Shown: positions 24,984 to 34,915 of the stretch, in pieces
Layout: each line of letters opens with the position of its first letter
How positions within the stretch are numbered: position 1 is the stretch's first letter
Origin: Vibrio palustris
GTDB lineage: Bacteria > Pseudomonadota > Gammaproteobacteria > Enterobacterales > Vibrionaceae
DNA: 64,000 nucleotides
Assembly: GCF_024346995.1 (NCBI RefSeq)
Contig: NZ_AP024887.1
Span: 930,001 to 994,000, forward strand
Direction: 5' to 3'
Notes under the pieces: model-generated
Seen by the model: only the letters and a program-made list of their open reading frames with translations
Databases searched by the model: none
Told to the model about the DNA's origin: nothing
Made by a program: the position numbers and the translations under genes

Positions 24984-25982
24984 ATGCGCAGCGTAAAACT
25001 CTATCGCTACACTTTGCCTATGGACAGTGGTGTAGTTCTTCGTAACAACAAATTAACTCATCGGGTCGGCTATGTTGTCGAGTTGAGTGAGCAAGGTCGA
25101 GTCGGCTATGGAGAAATCGCCCCCTTGCCAGGATTTAGTCCTGAAAGCGTCGAAGAGGCCGGAGCACTGGCGAAAGAAATGATGGGTGATTGGGTAGAGT
25201 ATCGATGCTTTAACTATGAGCACGCATTTGCCTCCGTCGCGTGTGGTTTATCGATGGCTGAAATGGAGCTTACCCAGCAGTTACCGCAAAGAGGTAACTA
25301 CAATACAGCGCCACTATGCAAAGGCGACCCGGACGCTTTATGGCCGATTTTAGGGAATATGGTTGGCGAAAAAATCGCCAAAGTGAAAGTCGGGCGTCAC
25401 GAGCCAATTCGTGATGGCATGATGGTGTCACTGCTTTTAGAATCGATCCCTAATTTAAAACTACGCTTGGACGCCAATCGAGCATGGAGCCGTGAACAGG
25501 CTGATAAATTTATTAGTTATTTACCGCAATCTATGCGTCATCGGATCGTATTTATTGAAGAACCTTGTCACAAGCCATCAGACAGTTTGTCCTTTTCGTT
25601 AGACTCTGGCGTTTTTATTGCGTGGGATGAAACCTTACAAGATGCGGCGCAGCAACCTAATTTTCGGGTGGCGGATTTAACCGGTGGGCGTGCTCTAATT
25701 ATTAAACCAATGGTATTGGGCTCACTTGGGTATTGCCAAAACTTAATTGAGCAAGCGAACGCAATGAATATGCAAGTGGTCGTGAGTTCTAGTATTGAAT
25801 CAAGCTTAGGTTTGACGCAATTAGCACGTTGGGCTGCGTTAGTCGCGCCCACTGCGACACCCGGACTAGACACCGTCGACCTGTTCCAAGAGCAACTCAT
25901 TACGCCGTGGCCGGAGTGTTCATTACCTGTCAAAGGGATTGAGGAACTAGAGCTATTATGGGAACAAATTGCATTGAAATAG
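24984..25982 (+). CDS. menC: o-succinylbenzoate synthase MenC
   Basis: The product has 332 residues from ATG 24984 (MRSVKLYRYTLPMDSG), with TAGGAG 6-7 bases upstream; an earlier start would run through the spacer. It is an enolase-superfamily enzyme: KVKVGR (Lys pair), RLDANRAW, FIEEPC and AWDETL give the metal ligands, and LIIKPMVLGS the second-half Lys. It dehydrates SHCHC to o-succinylbenzoate. The end overlaps the menE start. Confidence 0.94.
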   Translation: MRSVKLYRYTLPMDSGVVLRNNKLTHRVGYVVELSEQGRVGYGEIAPLPGFSPESVEEAGALAKEMMGDWVEYRCFNYEHAFASVACGLSMAEMELTQQLPQRGNYNTAPLCKGDPDALWPILGNMVGEKIAKVKVGRHEPIRDGMMVSLLLESIPNLKLRLDANRAWSREQADKFISYLPQSMRHRIVFIEEPCHKPSDSLSFSLDSGVFIAWDETLQDAAQQPNFRVADLTGGRALIIKPMVLGSLGYCQNLIEQANAMNMQVVVSSSIESSLGLTQLARWAALVAPTATPGLDTVDLFQEQLITPWPECSLPVKGIEELELLWEQIALK

Positions 25983-27394
25983 CCTCACTACCGACGCAGC
26001 CCTTATGGCACCATTGGCGCATTAACGCGCCAATGAGGGTGGCGTTGTATGCCGAGGGTAAACGCTACACTTGGCATGAACTGTGTGAAACAGTTGATTG
26101 CACAAGCTACCAATTATATCAGCAAGGAGTGAGAGCGAGCGATGTGGTGACAATGGTGGGTAAAAACCACCCGCACATGCTTTGGATATTGCTTGCAGCA
26201 CATCAACTAGGCGCGAGTTGCGCATTGACTATGCCACAGCCTAGTGAGTTATTAGAGCGTAAATTGAAAACGCTTTATCCGGATGATAAAAATGGTTTTC
26301 TATGGTTATCCCCAACTTTAGATAAGCCACTTGCCACAGAGATGATGCATGGTAACAGGCCGCTATTGCATGTCTCTCCTGAAGCGATGACACCTTCTTA
26401 TATTCCTGATGTCCAGTATGCTGCCCCGCAGTTGGCGAGCCTTCTTTTTACCTCGGGCTCGACGGGACACCCAAAAGCTGTCGCGCATAATCACTTGCAC
26501 CATTTTGCGTCTGCCATGGGATTACTGCAAAGGTTGCAGTATGCTCCGGGAGATTGTTGGCTGTTAAGCCTGCCGTTGTATCATGTTTCTGGATTGTCGA
26601 TTATTTATCGCTGGTTAACGGCGGGAGCGTGTTTGAAAATAGGCCAAGGACAACTGGCTGACGATATAGAAGGCGTGACTCATGCTTCGTTAGTCCCGTT
26701 TCAATTACAGCAATTATTCGCGAGCAAACGATCGCTCAGTTTATCGCATGTATTATTGGGAGGTAGCCATATCCCTCAATCGCTTGGCTTACGCGCTGCG
26801 GCATTAGGCATAGACACTTGGCTTGGTTATGGCATGACAGAAGCGGCTTCCACCATTACTGCAAGACGAGTACAAGAGGGAAATGGGGTGGGTCGTGTTC
26901 TCCCGTATCGCGAATTAAGAATACAGGATCAGCGTATTTTTCTGCGCGGACAAACATTAGCGAGCGGCTACTATCACCAAGGCGAGCTAACGCCGTTATT
27001 CGATAAGAGTGGTTGGTTTGATACGCAAGATTTAGGCGATTGGCAAAGCACAGACGATTTGGTGATAGTAGGTCGCGCCGATAATCAATTTATTTCGGGT
27101 GGTGAAAACATCCATTGTGAAGAGATAGAGGCTGTGTTGAATCAGCATCATGCGGTGCAAAGTGCCATTGTTGTCCCTGTTGCAGACAAGCGCTACGGTG
27201 CTAGGCCTGTGGCTATTGTGAAAACCACCCATGATGTCACACAGGTGGATTGGAATGTCTGGTGCCAAGGAAAATTAGAAAAATATAAATGGCCTGTTGC
27301 GTATTATGCGATGCCCGGCCACCTTGAGGCAGGCGCAATTAAATTGCCACGGCGTGCGTTACGTGACTGGTTGTTGCAGTGTCACGTTTCTTAA
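25958..27394 (+). CDS. menE: o-succinylbenzoate-CoA ligase MenE
   Basis: The product has 478 residues, an adenylate-forming enzyme: LLFTSGSTGHPKAVAHNH is the phosphate-binding loop, WLGYGMTEAAS the second core motif, and FDTQDLGDW and VGRADNQFISGGENIHCEEIE the third and hinge motifs, with a C-terminal Lys in GAIKLPRRALRDW. It activates o-succinylbenzoate. Last gene of the operon; its start overlaps menC by 25 bases. Confidence 0.95.
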   Translation: MGTNCIEIASLPTQPLWHHWRINAPMRVALYAEGKRYTWHELCETVDCTSYQLYQQGVRASDVVTMVGKNHPHMLWILLAAHQLGASCALTMPQPSELLERKLKTLYPDDKNGFLWLSPTLDKPLATEMMHGNRPLLHVSPEAMTPSYIPDVQYAAPQLASLLFTSGSTGHPKAVAHNHLHHFASAMGLLQRLQYAPGDCWLLSLPLYHVSGLSIIYRWLTAGACLKIGQGQLADDIEGVTHASLVPFQLQQLFASKRSLSLSHVLLGGSHIPQSLGLRAAALGIDTWLGYGMTEAASTITARRVQEGNGVGRVLPYRELRIQDQRIFLRGQTLASGYYHQGELTPLFDKSGWFDTQDLGDWQSTDDLVIVGRADNQFISGGENIHCEEIEAVLNQHHAVQSAIVVPVADKRYGARPVAIVKTTHDVTQVDWNVWCQGKLEKYKWPVAYYAMPGHLEAGAIKLPRRALRDWLLQCHVS

Positions 27395-27506
27395 CGAGTT
27401 ACGGGGAACCAAAAGAAAAGTTATGAGATAGATGAAAAGTGCATTTCCGCTTTGCGTGTGATTTTCTCATACTGATGCCATTATGATTTGGGCATAAGGA
27501 TGGCAC

Positions 27507-27668
27507 ATGATGATTCGCTTCATCTTACTCCTTTCAATTTTGATGCAAATTGGTATCGCGCTAACTGAGCAAGGCTGGCTGTGTTATGCCGCGCAATTAA
27601 GTGCATTTTTATCTTGTATCGCCCTTGCGTTATCTGGGCCACAATCGCGCTCGGCAATGGACAATTGA
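27507..27668 (+). CDS. Small membrane protein (53 residues)
   Basis: The frame ATG 27507 to TGA 27668 encodes MMIRFILLLSILMQIGIALT, EQGWLCYAAQL, SAFLSCIALALSG and a short polar tail PQSRSAMDN. Two hydrophobic segments suggest a hairpin membrane protein. TAAGGATGG lies 4-9 bases before the two adjacent ATGs. It lies 112 bases after menE in the same direction. Family not recognised; the good ribosome site and composition support it. Confidence 0.5.
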   Translation: MMIRFILLLSILMQIGIALTEQGWLCYAAQLSAFLSCIALALSGPQSRSAMDN

Positions 27669-27733
27669 GCGCTTTAACCTCTGATTGTTGGGGGCGCTGA
27701 TAGTGCCCAGCGTACCAATAAGGATCGCTTGGT

Positions 27734-28660
27734 TTATAACGGGTGATTAAGTAGCCATAGTAATGAAGAGCCAGAAATCAGTCCCCATAGTATTACCCCA
27801 AAAATAAACGGTCGCGGACCAGATTGCTTTAAACGTGCGACTGAAATACCACAGCCAATTAGGTAAAGACATACGACGAGTGCTTGTTTCGATAGCAAAA
27901 AGATACCGTGATAGAGCGTTTGCCCTTGTGGAAATAAAGCAGTAATACCGATGGCAATGCAATAAAAAATAATAAAGTAGGGAATGGTGACTTTTTTCGA
28001 TTCGCTACGAAATAGCCAAGCACTGACAAACGCGACTGGCACAATCCATAAAGCGCGTGCAAGCTTTAAAGTGGTGGCCGTTTTGAGTGCTTCGGCTCCA
28101 TAAGCTGAGGCAGCGCCAACTACCGATGAGGTGTCGTGAATGGCGATTGCAGCCCAAGTACCGAATGTATGTTGATCTAAATGCAGTGCGTGGCCGATCA
28201 GCGGAAATAAAAATAATGCCACGGAATTTAAGACAAAAACGGTACCTAATGCCACACCAATCTGCTCATCTTTTGCATCAATTGCTGGGGCGACCGCCGC
28301 AATCGCACTGCCCCCACAAATGGCCGTTCCCGATGCAATAAGGTGACCAGATTTACGATCCAAACCAATCCAAGACGCAATAATCGTTCCCAAAAGTAGG
28401 GTGCCAACAATGGTGCTCATGACTAAGCCAATACCATTAGCGGTGACCGTCAATGCTTGTTGCAGTGGGATCCCAAAGCCTAACCCAACAATCGAATAAG
28501 CCAGCAGTTTTTTAGTGATTTTGGTGACGGCAATGTTGTGTGGTACTAGCCCAAACGATGTGATTAAAAAACCCAGGATGAGTGCAATTGGCGAGTTAAT
28601 CGCAGGAGTAAAACAGATCAACAAGCCGAGCCAAAAGGGAAGGGTCTTTAGTTTTATCAT
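27734..28660 (-). CDS. YeiH-type (UPF0324, putative sulfate exporter) membrane protein
   Basis: The product has 308 residues and about 10 membrane segments. The family signatures are present: [37 protein letters not shown] and [15 protein letters not shown]. This family (PSE, E. coli YeiH) is annotated as putative sulfate exporters on indirect evidence. A perfect 17-base palindrome lies about 90 bases upstream and may be its operator. Confidence 0.87.
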   Translation of the reverse strand: MIKLKTLPFWLGLLICFTPAINSPIALILGFLITSFGLVPHNIAVTKITKKLLAYSIVGLGFGIPLQQALTVTANGIGLVMSTIVGTLLLGTIIASWIGLDRKSGHLIASGTAICGGSAIAAVAPAIDAKDEQIGVALGTVFVLNSVALFLFPLIGHALHLDQHTFGTWAAIAIHDTSSVVGAASAYGAEALKTATTLKLARALWIVPVAFVSAWLFRSESKKVTIPYFIIFYCIAIGITALFPQGQTLYHGIFLLSKQALVVCLYLIGCGISVARLKQSGPRPFIFGVILWGLISGSSLLWLLNHPL

Positions 28661-28750
28661 AAGAGCGGTATTCGATTTATCAGTGAGTGAAGAAGGATAC
28701 GATTGTAACGTAACTTAGCCAATCAAAAAGTCTTAAAGTTTTTAACAGGT

Positions 28751-28767
28751 GTTCAATTAAATTGAAC
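28751..28767. promoter_or_regulatory. Perfect palindrome upstream of the yeiH-like gene
   Basis: GTTCAATTAAATTGAAC is a perfect inverted repeat around one central base, in the 280-bp gap between the yeiH-like gene and the LplT-PlsC gene. It has the look of a dimeric regulator site. No regulator gene lies next to it. Confidence 0.4.
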
Positions 28768-28940
28768 GTGGGCCAATTCAACTCATATGATATTGCTCGT
28801 TACCATGACCTGTTGCTGTTGTAATACAACGCGATTGCTGTTCTTAGACGACAATTTAAGAGGCGGTATACTGGGGTTGGGAGCGCCTCTAAGATGGAGC
28901 CGCCGAGCGTTGGCCGATACCGCCATCCATTATGGATGCG

Positions 28941-30806
28941 TTAGCGTTTTGAGCCGCGTAATAGGCGAATTTTATCGCGTAACATGTGGCTATTGGCTTT
29001 TGTTGAGGGGATGGGAGGGCCAATCACAACATCGACGGTTGACCACCAACGGCGAGGTAGTCCCTTACAGGCTCGGCCTAAGTGACGGCTAAAATACGTG
29101 CCCCACAAACCGCGAATGGCAACAGGAATGACCGGCGCGGCGCTACGCTGTAAAATAATATCGGTGCCGCGCATAAACGAGTGCACTTCCCCATCATGGG
29201 TTAATCTTCCTTCAGGGAAAATACACACCAACTCTCCTTGAGCGAGCGCTTGCTCGACTGCTTGAAAGGCTTGGCGAATCGATTGGCTGCGCGCTGCATT
29301 GATGGGAATGACGCCAGCGCGACGTAAAAACCCTCTCACCAGAGGAAAATTGGCATAATCCTCTTCCATCACAAAGCGAATAAGCCGCGGCGATGTCGCA
29401 CTTAATAGCAGAGCATCCATATAACTGACGTGATTACAGACAATTAATGCACCGCCACTGTCTGGAAGGTGCTTTAAGTGTTTGATTCGCACTCGATAGA
29501 ACAGGCGACATACTACCCATAGGCCTAGGCGAACGACATGTACCGGATATTGGTAAAAAAGCCATAGCGCCACGATAAGATTGAGCAGTGCTAGTAACGC
29601 AAACAATTGTGGGATATCTAACCCTATGATGCTGAGTGTCACAATACCCAGTAACGCACTACCAACCATAAACAAAGCATTATAAATGTTTAAGGCGGCA
29701 ATCACTTGTGCGCGTTTATTCTCTTGTGAACGTTGTTGTAAGAGTGCATATAACGGCACAATAAAAAGTCCACCACTCATGCCGAGTAAAAATAGATAGG
29801 CGAAGGTTGGCCATAATGCTTGATGAGTGATGAAGTCAGAAAAGGTAAATAAAACCGGTAAGTCTGCTGGGATTTGCGTAGCAAACAAATACCCCCACAG
29901 CGTAATTAGTATGCCTGAAATAGGAACAGAGCCGAGTTCAACCCGATGGTTTGCTAGCTTGTCATACGCGAGAGAGCCTAAAGCAATCCCGACAGAGAAT
30001 AGTGCCAGTAAAAAAGAGACGGCACTTTCATTGCCGAGCAAATGTTCTCGCGTAAAATTAGGAAACTGTGTGAGATAGGCCGCGCCTAGAAACCAAAACC
30101 AACTGATGGTGATGATGGTACGCTTTAATACCGGATCTTGTTTCACCATTTGCAACGTTTGCTTGGTGTGAGCAATGGGGCGCCATTGAAACGTGTCATG
30201 TGTCTGGCTGACAGGCGCGATAGGTATCCAACGGCTAGCGAGATAGCCTAACACTGCGATGCAAACCACGGCAGTGGCCGCGATGCTCTCGGCAAAAGGG
30301 AGAGGAGTAATCATGCCAGCGCCAATGGTACCGAGTAAAATAGCCAGAAACGTGCCCGTTTCGACTAACGCATTGCCCGGGACAATTTCGTGCTTGGTTA
30401 AGTGTTGGGGCAGCAGTGCGTATTTCACTGGACCGAAAAAAGCCGATTGAGTCCCCATTAAAAACAACACACCAAGTAATAGGGCAAAGCTATGCGTGAT
30501 AAAGGCGAGTGCGCCTAGCCCCATGATCAAAATTTCTCCAAGTTTTACCCAGCGAATAAACTGTGACTTTTCATGGCTGTCGGCGAGTACCCCAGCAGAA
30601 GCAGAGAAAAGAAAGTAGGGTAGAATAAATAATCCCGCAGCCATATTAATAAAGAGGTTGCTAGAAATAGGCAGCGCATCTTGGCTTGTGAAGGCCACAA
30701 GCAAGAGAAGAACATTTTTAAACACATTATCGTTAAATGCGCCACAAAATTGAGTGATGAAATAAGGAAGAAAACGGCGATTGGACAATAAAGAAGACGT
30801 TGGCAT
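28941..30806 (-). CDS. LplT-like MFS / PlsC acyltransferase fusion protein
   Basis: The product has 621 residues. Residues 1-400 are an MFS permease with the LplT-like opening LLSNRRFLPYFITQFCGAFND and ALLPQHLTKHEIVPGNALVE. Residues 425-621 are a PlsC/LPLAT acyltransferase: VCNHVSYMDALLL (HX4D), GVIPINAARS, CIFPEGRLTHDG and APVIPVAIRGLWG. In many bacteria LplT, PlsC and an acyl-ACP synthetase are joined in one long Aas-type protein; here the synthetase domain is absent. The likely role is flipping lysophospholipid inward and re-acylating it. Confidence 0.9.
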   Translation of the reverse strand: MPTSSLLSNRRFLPYFITQFCGAFNDNVFKNVLLLLVAFTSQDALPISSNLFINMAAGLFILPYFLFSASAGVLADSHEKSQFIRWVKLGEILIMGLGALAFITHSFALLLGVLFLMGTQSAFFGPVKYALLPQHLTKHEIVPGNALVETGTFLAILLGTIGAGMITPLPFAESIAATAVVCIAVLGYLASRWIPIAPVSQTHDTFQWRPIAHTKQTLQMVKQDPVLKRTIITISWFWFLGAAYLTQFPNFTREHLLGNESAVSFLLALFSVGIALGSLAYDKLANHRVELGSVPISGILITLWGYLFATQIPADLPVLFTFSDFITHQALWPTFAYLFLLGMSGGLFIVPLYALLQQRSQENKRAQVIAALNIYNALFMVGSALLGIVTLSIIGLDIPQLFALLALLNLIVALWLFYQYPVHVVRLGLWVVCRLFYRVRIKHLKHLPDSGGALIVCNHVSYMDALLLSATSPRLIRFVMEEDYANFPLVRGFLRRAGVIPINAARSQSIRQAFQAVEQALAQGELVCIFPEGRLTHDGEVHSFMRGTDIILQRSAAPVIPVAIRGLWGTYFSRHLGRACKGLPRRWWSTVDVVIGPPIPSTKANSHMLRDKIRLLRGSKR

Positions 30807-30810
30807 GCCA

Positions 30811-31401
30811 CTACCAATTCATAAGATATTGAGAGAGTAAGTTCTCAATGAGCTCTTTGCCATCGATAGGCGAGGAAGCAAAAAATTTATCGTCAACACT
30901 GAGTAACGTAATGCCATGTACGCCAGACCATAGTACGCGGCTGGCTTGCAATACTTCAGCCTCGGTTCGCTGGGGCGCGAGCACTTTGAGCAGGGCTTCA
31001 AGCATTCCGGTCATATTATCGATACGATCCTTTTGCCATTCAGGTAGTGTGTCCCCATTCATGTTATGCTCAAAAATCAACTGCCACCGGTAGGGGTTCT
31101 CTAACGCAAAATCATGGTAACAGTACGCTAATAAGTACAAAGCTTGTTGTGGATCGTCACAATCATCAACGGCAGCATGAGCACGCTCGGCAAGTTCATC
31201 CAAAGTATTGGCGACCACATGCAGCAAGAGTAGGTTGTAGTTGCCAAACACATTGACTAATGTGCTTGGTACGTAACCTATCATACCTGCTACTTTTCTT
31301 AAGCTTAGCTCGTGATAAGAGTGCTCCTCTAAGAAGCTTTTCACGGATGCCAGCGTTAGTTGAACCAATTCTTCTCGTGAGTGGTCGTTTCTTCTTGCCA
31401 T
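30811..31401 (-). CDS. TetR family transcriptional regulator
   Basis: The product has 196 residues. The N-terminal helix-turn-helix is LSLRKVAGMIGYVPSTLVNVFGNYNLLLLHV, read across residues 25-55 and split here only for length; a TetR_C-like domain (WG...HGITLL) follows. It lies 4 bases before the LplT-PlsC gene in the same direction, so it probably controls that gene and its own. The ATG is preceded by GAACGCTATG-like sequence with a weak ribosome site. Confidence 0.88.
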   Translation of the reverse strand: MARRNDHSREELVQLTLASVKSFLEEHSYHELSLRKVAGMIGYVPSTLVNVFGNYNLLLLHVVANTLDELAERAHAAVDDCDDPQQALYLLAYCYHDFALENPYRWQLIFEHNMNGDTLPEWQKDRIDNMTGMLEALLKVLAPQRTEAEVLQASRVLWSGVHGITLLSVDDKFFASSPIDGKELIENLLSQYLMNW

Positions 31402-31598
31402 AGCGTTCTAAAAAATAATGTACATTGTTCATTATACTAATCACCGATAGCGTTAGCGTCAACTTATTCTCAATTTGCAATATCCTGATACAGATAGAAG
31501 TAGGGAAAACCTTTGATTATGGTAATGAAGCCGCTATTATCGCGATAGTCATATTTTTACTTGTTATTTTTGGCATGTAAATAAACCAAAGGATTACT

Positions 31599-32462
31599 AT
31601 GAAGCGTTTATTCTCATTTGTCGCATTACTTATGGTCTCAGTGATGGTTATACCTCACGCAGATGCCCGTAAGTTCGGTGGTGGCAAATCTTTCGGTAAA
31701 AGTTTTAAAACGGCTCCTGCGAGTAAATACAGCAGTAATACCAGCACTCTGAATAAAAAAGGGACCGCTACAAACCCTAATTCGAGTCGCCGTGGGCTAA
31801 TGGGCGGTTTACTGGGTGGCTTGTTAGTTGGAGGCTTGTTTGCCTCTCTACTTGGCGGTGGTGGCTTCCAAGGTATCCAGTTTATGGATATTTTGATTCT
31901 TGCGGGCATTGCGTTTGTGATTTTCCGTTTAATGCGAGGTTCACTAGCGGCGAAGCAAGCCAGTATGAATCAACAGCATGCGTATGAAGGCAATTTTCGT
32001 GATAACCGCAACGATAACGTGCACAACTTCGAACAACCGCAACAGACGGGTGGCTTTGGTGCCAATGCACAAAGTGATGTTCCCCATAATTATCCGCCAG
32101 GCTTTGATCAAGTTGCGTTTGTTAATGGTGCACGTGAACATTATCGCATTATTCAAGGTGCTTGGAACTACAACCAGTTGGATAAAATTCGCGAATATGT
32201 ATCGCAAAGCTTATTCGATGATTTGAAAGCTGAGCGTAGTAAATTGGCTGGTGAGCAACATACTGATGTTATGTATGTGGATGCAGAAATTGTTCGTTGT
32301 GATTATGATGCCTCGACGGCGCAGTTGAGCTTGCAATTTTCTGGTCGTTATCGTGACTCTGCTGAAAACATTGAAGAGAACATTGAAGACATCTGGCATC
32401 TTGAGCGTGATCTTACGGTAGCGAATGCACCATGGCTGATTGTGGGTATTCAAAACGCATAG
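31599..32462 (+). CDS. Tim44-like domain membrane protein
   Basis: The product has 287 residues. Residues 1-23 are a signal peptide (SFVALLMVSVMVIPHADA). A Lys/Ser/Gly-rich stretch follows, then a glycine-rich membrane segment at 67-90 (RGLMGGLLGGLLVGGLFASLL), a second segment at 97-115, and a soluble Tim44-like domain from about 165 (FDQVAFVNGAREHYRIIQGAWN) to the end (WHLERDL...APWLIVGIQ). Bacterial Tim44-like proteins are envelope proteins of unclear role. It has a strong terminator. Confidence 0.85.
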   Translation: MKRLFSFVALLMVSVMVIPHADARKFGGGKSFGKSFKTAPASKYSSNTSTLNKKGTATNPNSSRRGLMGGLLGGLLVGGLFASLLGGGGFQGIQFMDILILAGIAFVIFRLMRGSLAAKQASMNQQHAYEGNFRDNRNDNVHNFEQPQQTGGFGANAQSDVPHNYPPGFDQVAFVNGAREHYRIIQGAWNYNQLDKIREYVSQSLFDDLKAERSKLAGEQHTDVMYVDAEIVRCDYDASTAQLSLQFSGRYRDSAENIEENIEDIWHLERDLTVANAPWLIVGIQNA

Positions 32463-32503
32463 TTGAGTGACGCTGTTTGATTATTCGTAACTGACTACCA
32501 ATA

Positions 32504-32530
32504 AAAACGCCGGCTTCCTGCCGGCGTTTT
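32504..32530 (+). terminator. Terminator after the Tim44-like gene
   Basis: AAAACGCCGGC and GCCGGCGTTTT form an 11-bp stem with a TTCCT loop and run into TTTTATT. The flanking A and T runs make it work in both directions, so it also serves the leftward NlpE-like gene. Confidence 0.85.
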
Positions 32531-32587
32531 TATTACTCATAATGCAGTGGACACTAACTTATGAGAAACCTTCATCAATTGCAGCGA

Positions 32588-33115
32588 TTACTTTTTATCA
32601 AGATCGAATTGTTCTGCCATTTCACCCTTAACGCGATTACCGGCGGCATCCAGTTTGAAAATGGTGTCTTTCTCGATACCAAATTCCATTGGCTTACCTT
32701 TACCGTCATCTAGAATGAGTTTTGATGCATCATCATTCCAAGATAATTTTCCTGTTGTCGTGACTTCTTTTCCATCGACTTCTTGTTCCATTACGAAAGT
32801 TTTGTCTTTTTTCAGCGTGATATCTGTTTTCACTTCTGTGCCTGTTTCTCCCGGTAATGTACCGTGATACGAGCCAGGCCAATCTAGCTTGTCGCCGTGA
32901 GCGGGCAAGGCAGCAGATTCGGCTGGTGCCGAACCTGTCGGTTCACTAACATCTGATGACATGTCGCCATTCGCAGCAGGTTCTGCATTTTGTTGAATTG
33001 AGCTTTCTGTTTGTTGCTGATCTTTACTTGGTTCTTTTGATTGATCGGATGCACCGTCACAACCAGCTAATACAACAGTGAGGACACTTAAAGCGATAAT
33101 GGATTTTTTCATCAT
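32588..33115 (-). CDS. NlpE-like lipoprotein
   Basis: The product has 175 residues from ATG 33115, with AAAGG 6 bases upstream; the in-frame ATG at 33121 is too close. LTVVLAGC is a lipobox, Cys at about residue 19. After a Ser/Glu/Pro-rich linker comes an NlpE N-terminal domain: DWPGSYHGTLPGETGTEVKTDITLKKDKTF (in part). NlpE is an outer-membrane lipoprotein that senses copper and surface contact and signals to Cpx; short members like this one often lack the C-terminal OB domain and the CXXC motif, as here. Confidence 0.8.
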   Translation of the reverse strand: MMKKSIIALSVLTVVLAGCDGASDQSKEPSKDQQQTESSIQQNAEPAANGDMSSDVSEPTGSAPAESAALPAHGDKLDWPGSYHGTLPGETGTEVKTDITLKKDKTFVMEQEVDGKEVTTTGKLSWNDDASKLILDDGKGKPMEFGIEKDTIFKLDAAGNRVKGEMAEQFDLDKK

Positions 33116-33387
33116 ATTCATCCTTTGTGTTTATACATAAACGGACTTCGTTATTGAGTGGACTTATTATTTATGAAGAGCTAAATATACGAGTCAGTGC
33201 ATCGTCATCTTTCAAACAACATGTGTAATAGATGCGTCAATAAAGGGTTAATTAGTCAGGAGGGATTCAATAATGTCAGAAAAGGCGCAGTATTAACCTT
33301 GATAAACCATACGCGAGCGTCATAATTTGCTATGTTGAAATTGCACAGCATAACAATGATATTGCCTTTATAGAGAGTTTAGATTGA

Positions 33388-33849
33388 ATGGAATTAGATC
33401 ATATTGACCGTATCTTGCTAGAGAAGTTACAAGAAGACAGTAATGTCTCACTCACCACTTTAGCGGAGATGGTCAACCTTACCACCACACCTTGCTGGAA
33501 GCGCTTGAAGAAACTTGAGCAGTCCGGCGTGATTACGCAACGGGTCGCCTTGTTGGATGCGGAAAAACTGGGTTTGTCGTTTGTGGCCTTTGTGATGGTA
33601 CAAACCAATGATCACTCTAATGAATGGTATGAGAGATTTGTTCATGCGGTGCAGGAGTTGCCAGAAGTGATGGAATTTTATCGTATGGCGGGGGAGTATG
33701 ATTATATGATGAAAGTATTAGCGCGAGACATGCGGCATTTTGATGAGTTTTATAAAAAGCTCGTTAATCGAGTCGATGGTATCAATAATGTGACGTCAAC
33801 GTTTGCTATGGAATCGCTGAAATATACCACGAAGCTGCCTTTGTTTTAG
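33388..33849 (+). CDS. Lrp/AsnC family transcriptional regulator
   Basis: The product has 153 residues. The N-terminal helix-turn-helix is [43 protein letters not shown] (split for length), and the C-terminal RAM domain is [12 protein letters not shown]...[25 protein letters not shown]. It is likely to bind an amino acid; the target is unknown. It stands alone between leftward genes. Confidence 0.9.
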   Translation: MELDHIDRILLEKLQEDSNVSLTTLAEMVNLTTTPCWKRLKKLEQSGVITQRVALLDAEKLGLSFVAFVMVQTNDHSNEWYERFVHAVQELPEVMEFYRMAGEYDYMMKVLARDMRHFDEFYKKLVNRVDGINNVTSTFAMESLKYTTKLPLF

Positions 33850-33961
33850 TGTACTTTTGTTTTAGTGTAAATGACTAATCATCACAATGTGCATGGCGAA
33901 GGCACAAACCCCATGGCGAGACCATAGGGAATGAATCAACACGTTATGCGCTATTAGAGCG

Positions 33962-34822
33962 CTAATTTTTATAACGAATCACACCTTCTTGAACAGCGGT
34001 TGCGACCAAGCGGCCATCTCGCGAGTAAATCTCACCTTTTACGAGTCCTCTTCCGTTTGATGCGGTAGGACTTTCAATCGCAAATAATAGCCATTCATCC
34101 ATTTTCACTGGGCGATGGTACCAAATAGAATGATCGATAGTTGCCACTTGCAGGTTTGGTGTCATCAATGACACACCATGTGGATGGAGTGCGGTCACCA
34201 AAAAGCCCCAGTCTGATGCATAGCCGAGTAAATATTGGTGAAGTAATTGATTATCAGGGAGCTCACCATTAGCTCGAATCCACAAGTATTGGATGGGATC
34301 CGTTTTTTCAGGCTGCAAAGGATTGACGACGTTCACCGGACGCACTTCAATCGGACGATCGCCACAAAAGGTTGACTTCAATGGTTCTGGCAATAGATGC
34401 GCGACTTTGGCAGCAATCTGACGTTCAGAGACAAATTCATCCGGCCCTGGAATGGCGGGCATGGTGTTTTGATGCTCAAATCCCTCGGCGGCTTGTTGAT
34501 AAGAGGCGGTAAGATAAAAAATAGGACGATTACCTTGCATGGCTTTTACGCGGCGTGTACTAAAGCTACGACCATCTCTTAGTGTTTCGACATCATAGTA
34601 AATCGGCTGTTCAGGATCGCCAGGATGTAAGAAATAGCTATGAAAAGAATGCACGTTACGATCGGCCTCGACGGTATACCGAGCGGCTGATAACGCTTGT
34701 CCAATCACTTGTCCCCCATAAACTTGAGGTAGTCCTAAATTTTGGCTATTTCCCAAATACAGCCCATCCGGTTGGGGTTGTAACTGTAATAAGTCGAGTA
34801 ATTCGGTCAATGCTTGACTCAT
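33962..34822 (-). CDS. tesB: Acyl-CoA thioesterase II
   Basis: The product has 286 residues, two hot-dog domains. LGNSQNLGLPQVYGGQVIGQAL, HSFHSYFLHPGD, GRSFSTRRVKAMQ and near the end MTPNLQVATIDHSIWYHRP and NGRGLVKGEIYSRDG are TesB motifs (catalytic Asp of ...ATIDHS). It releases fatty acid from acyl-CoA in the cytoplasm. Its length matches E. coli TesB. Confidence 0.95.
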   Translation of the reverse strand: MSQALTELLDLLQLQPQPDGLYLGNSQNLGLPQVYGGQVIGQALSAARYTVEADRNVHSFHSYFLHPGDPEQPIYYDVETLRDGRSFSTRRVKAMQGNRPIFYLTASYQQAAEGFEHQNTMPAIPGPDEFVSERQIAAKVAHLLPEPLKSTFCGDRPIEVRPVNVVNPLQPEKTDPIQYLWIRANGELPDNQLLHQYLLGYASDWGFLVTALHPHGVSLMTPNLQVATIDHSIWYHRPVKMDEWLLFAIESPTASNGRGLVKGEIYSRDGRLVATAVQEGVIRYKN

Positions 34823-34915
34823 GAATAATGGATTCCTTGTTGCCTATCGATACTTTAACAGTACGTCACTTTGAGCTTATGACGCAAGAGGCACCGATGG
34901 TTTGCTGAAATAAAT

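Noticed and set aside
28787..29092. Rightward 101-codon frame
   Set aside because: It mostly overlaps the 3' end of the well-supported LplT-PlsC gene on the other strand.
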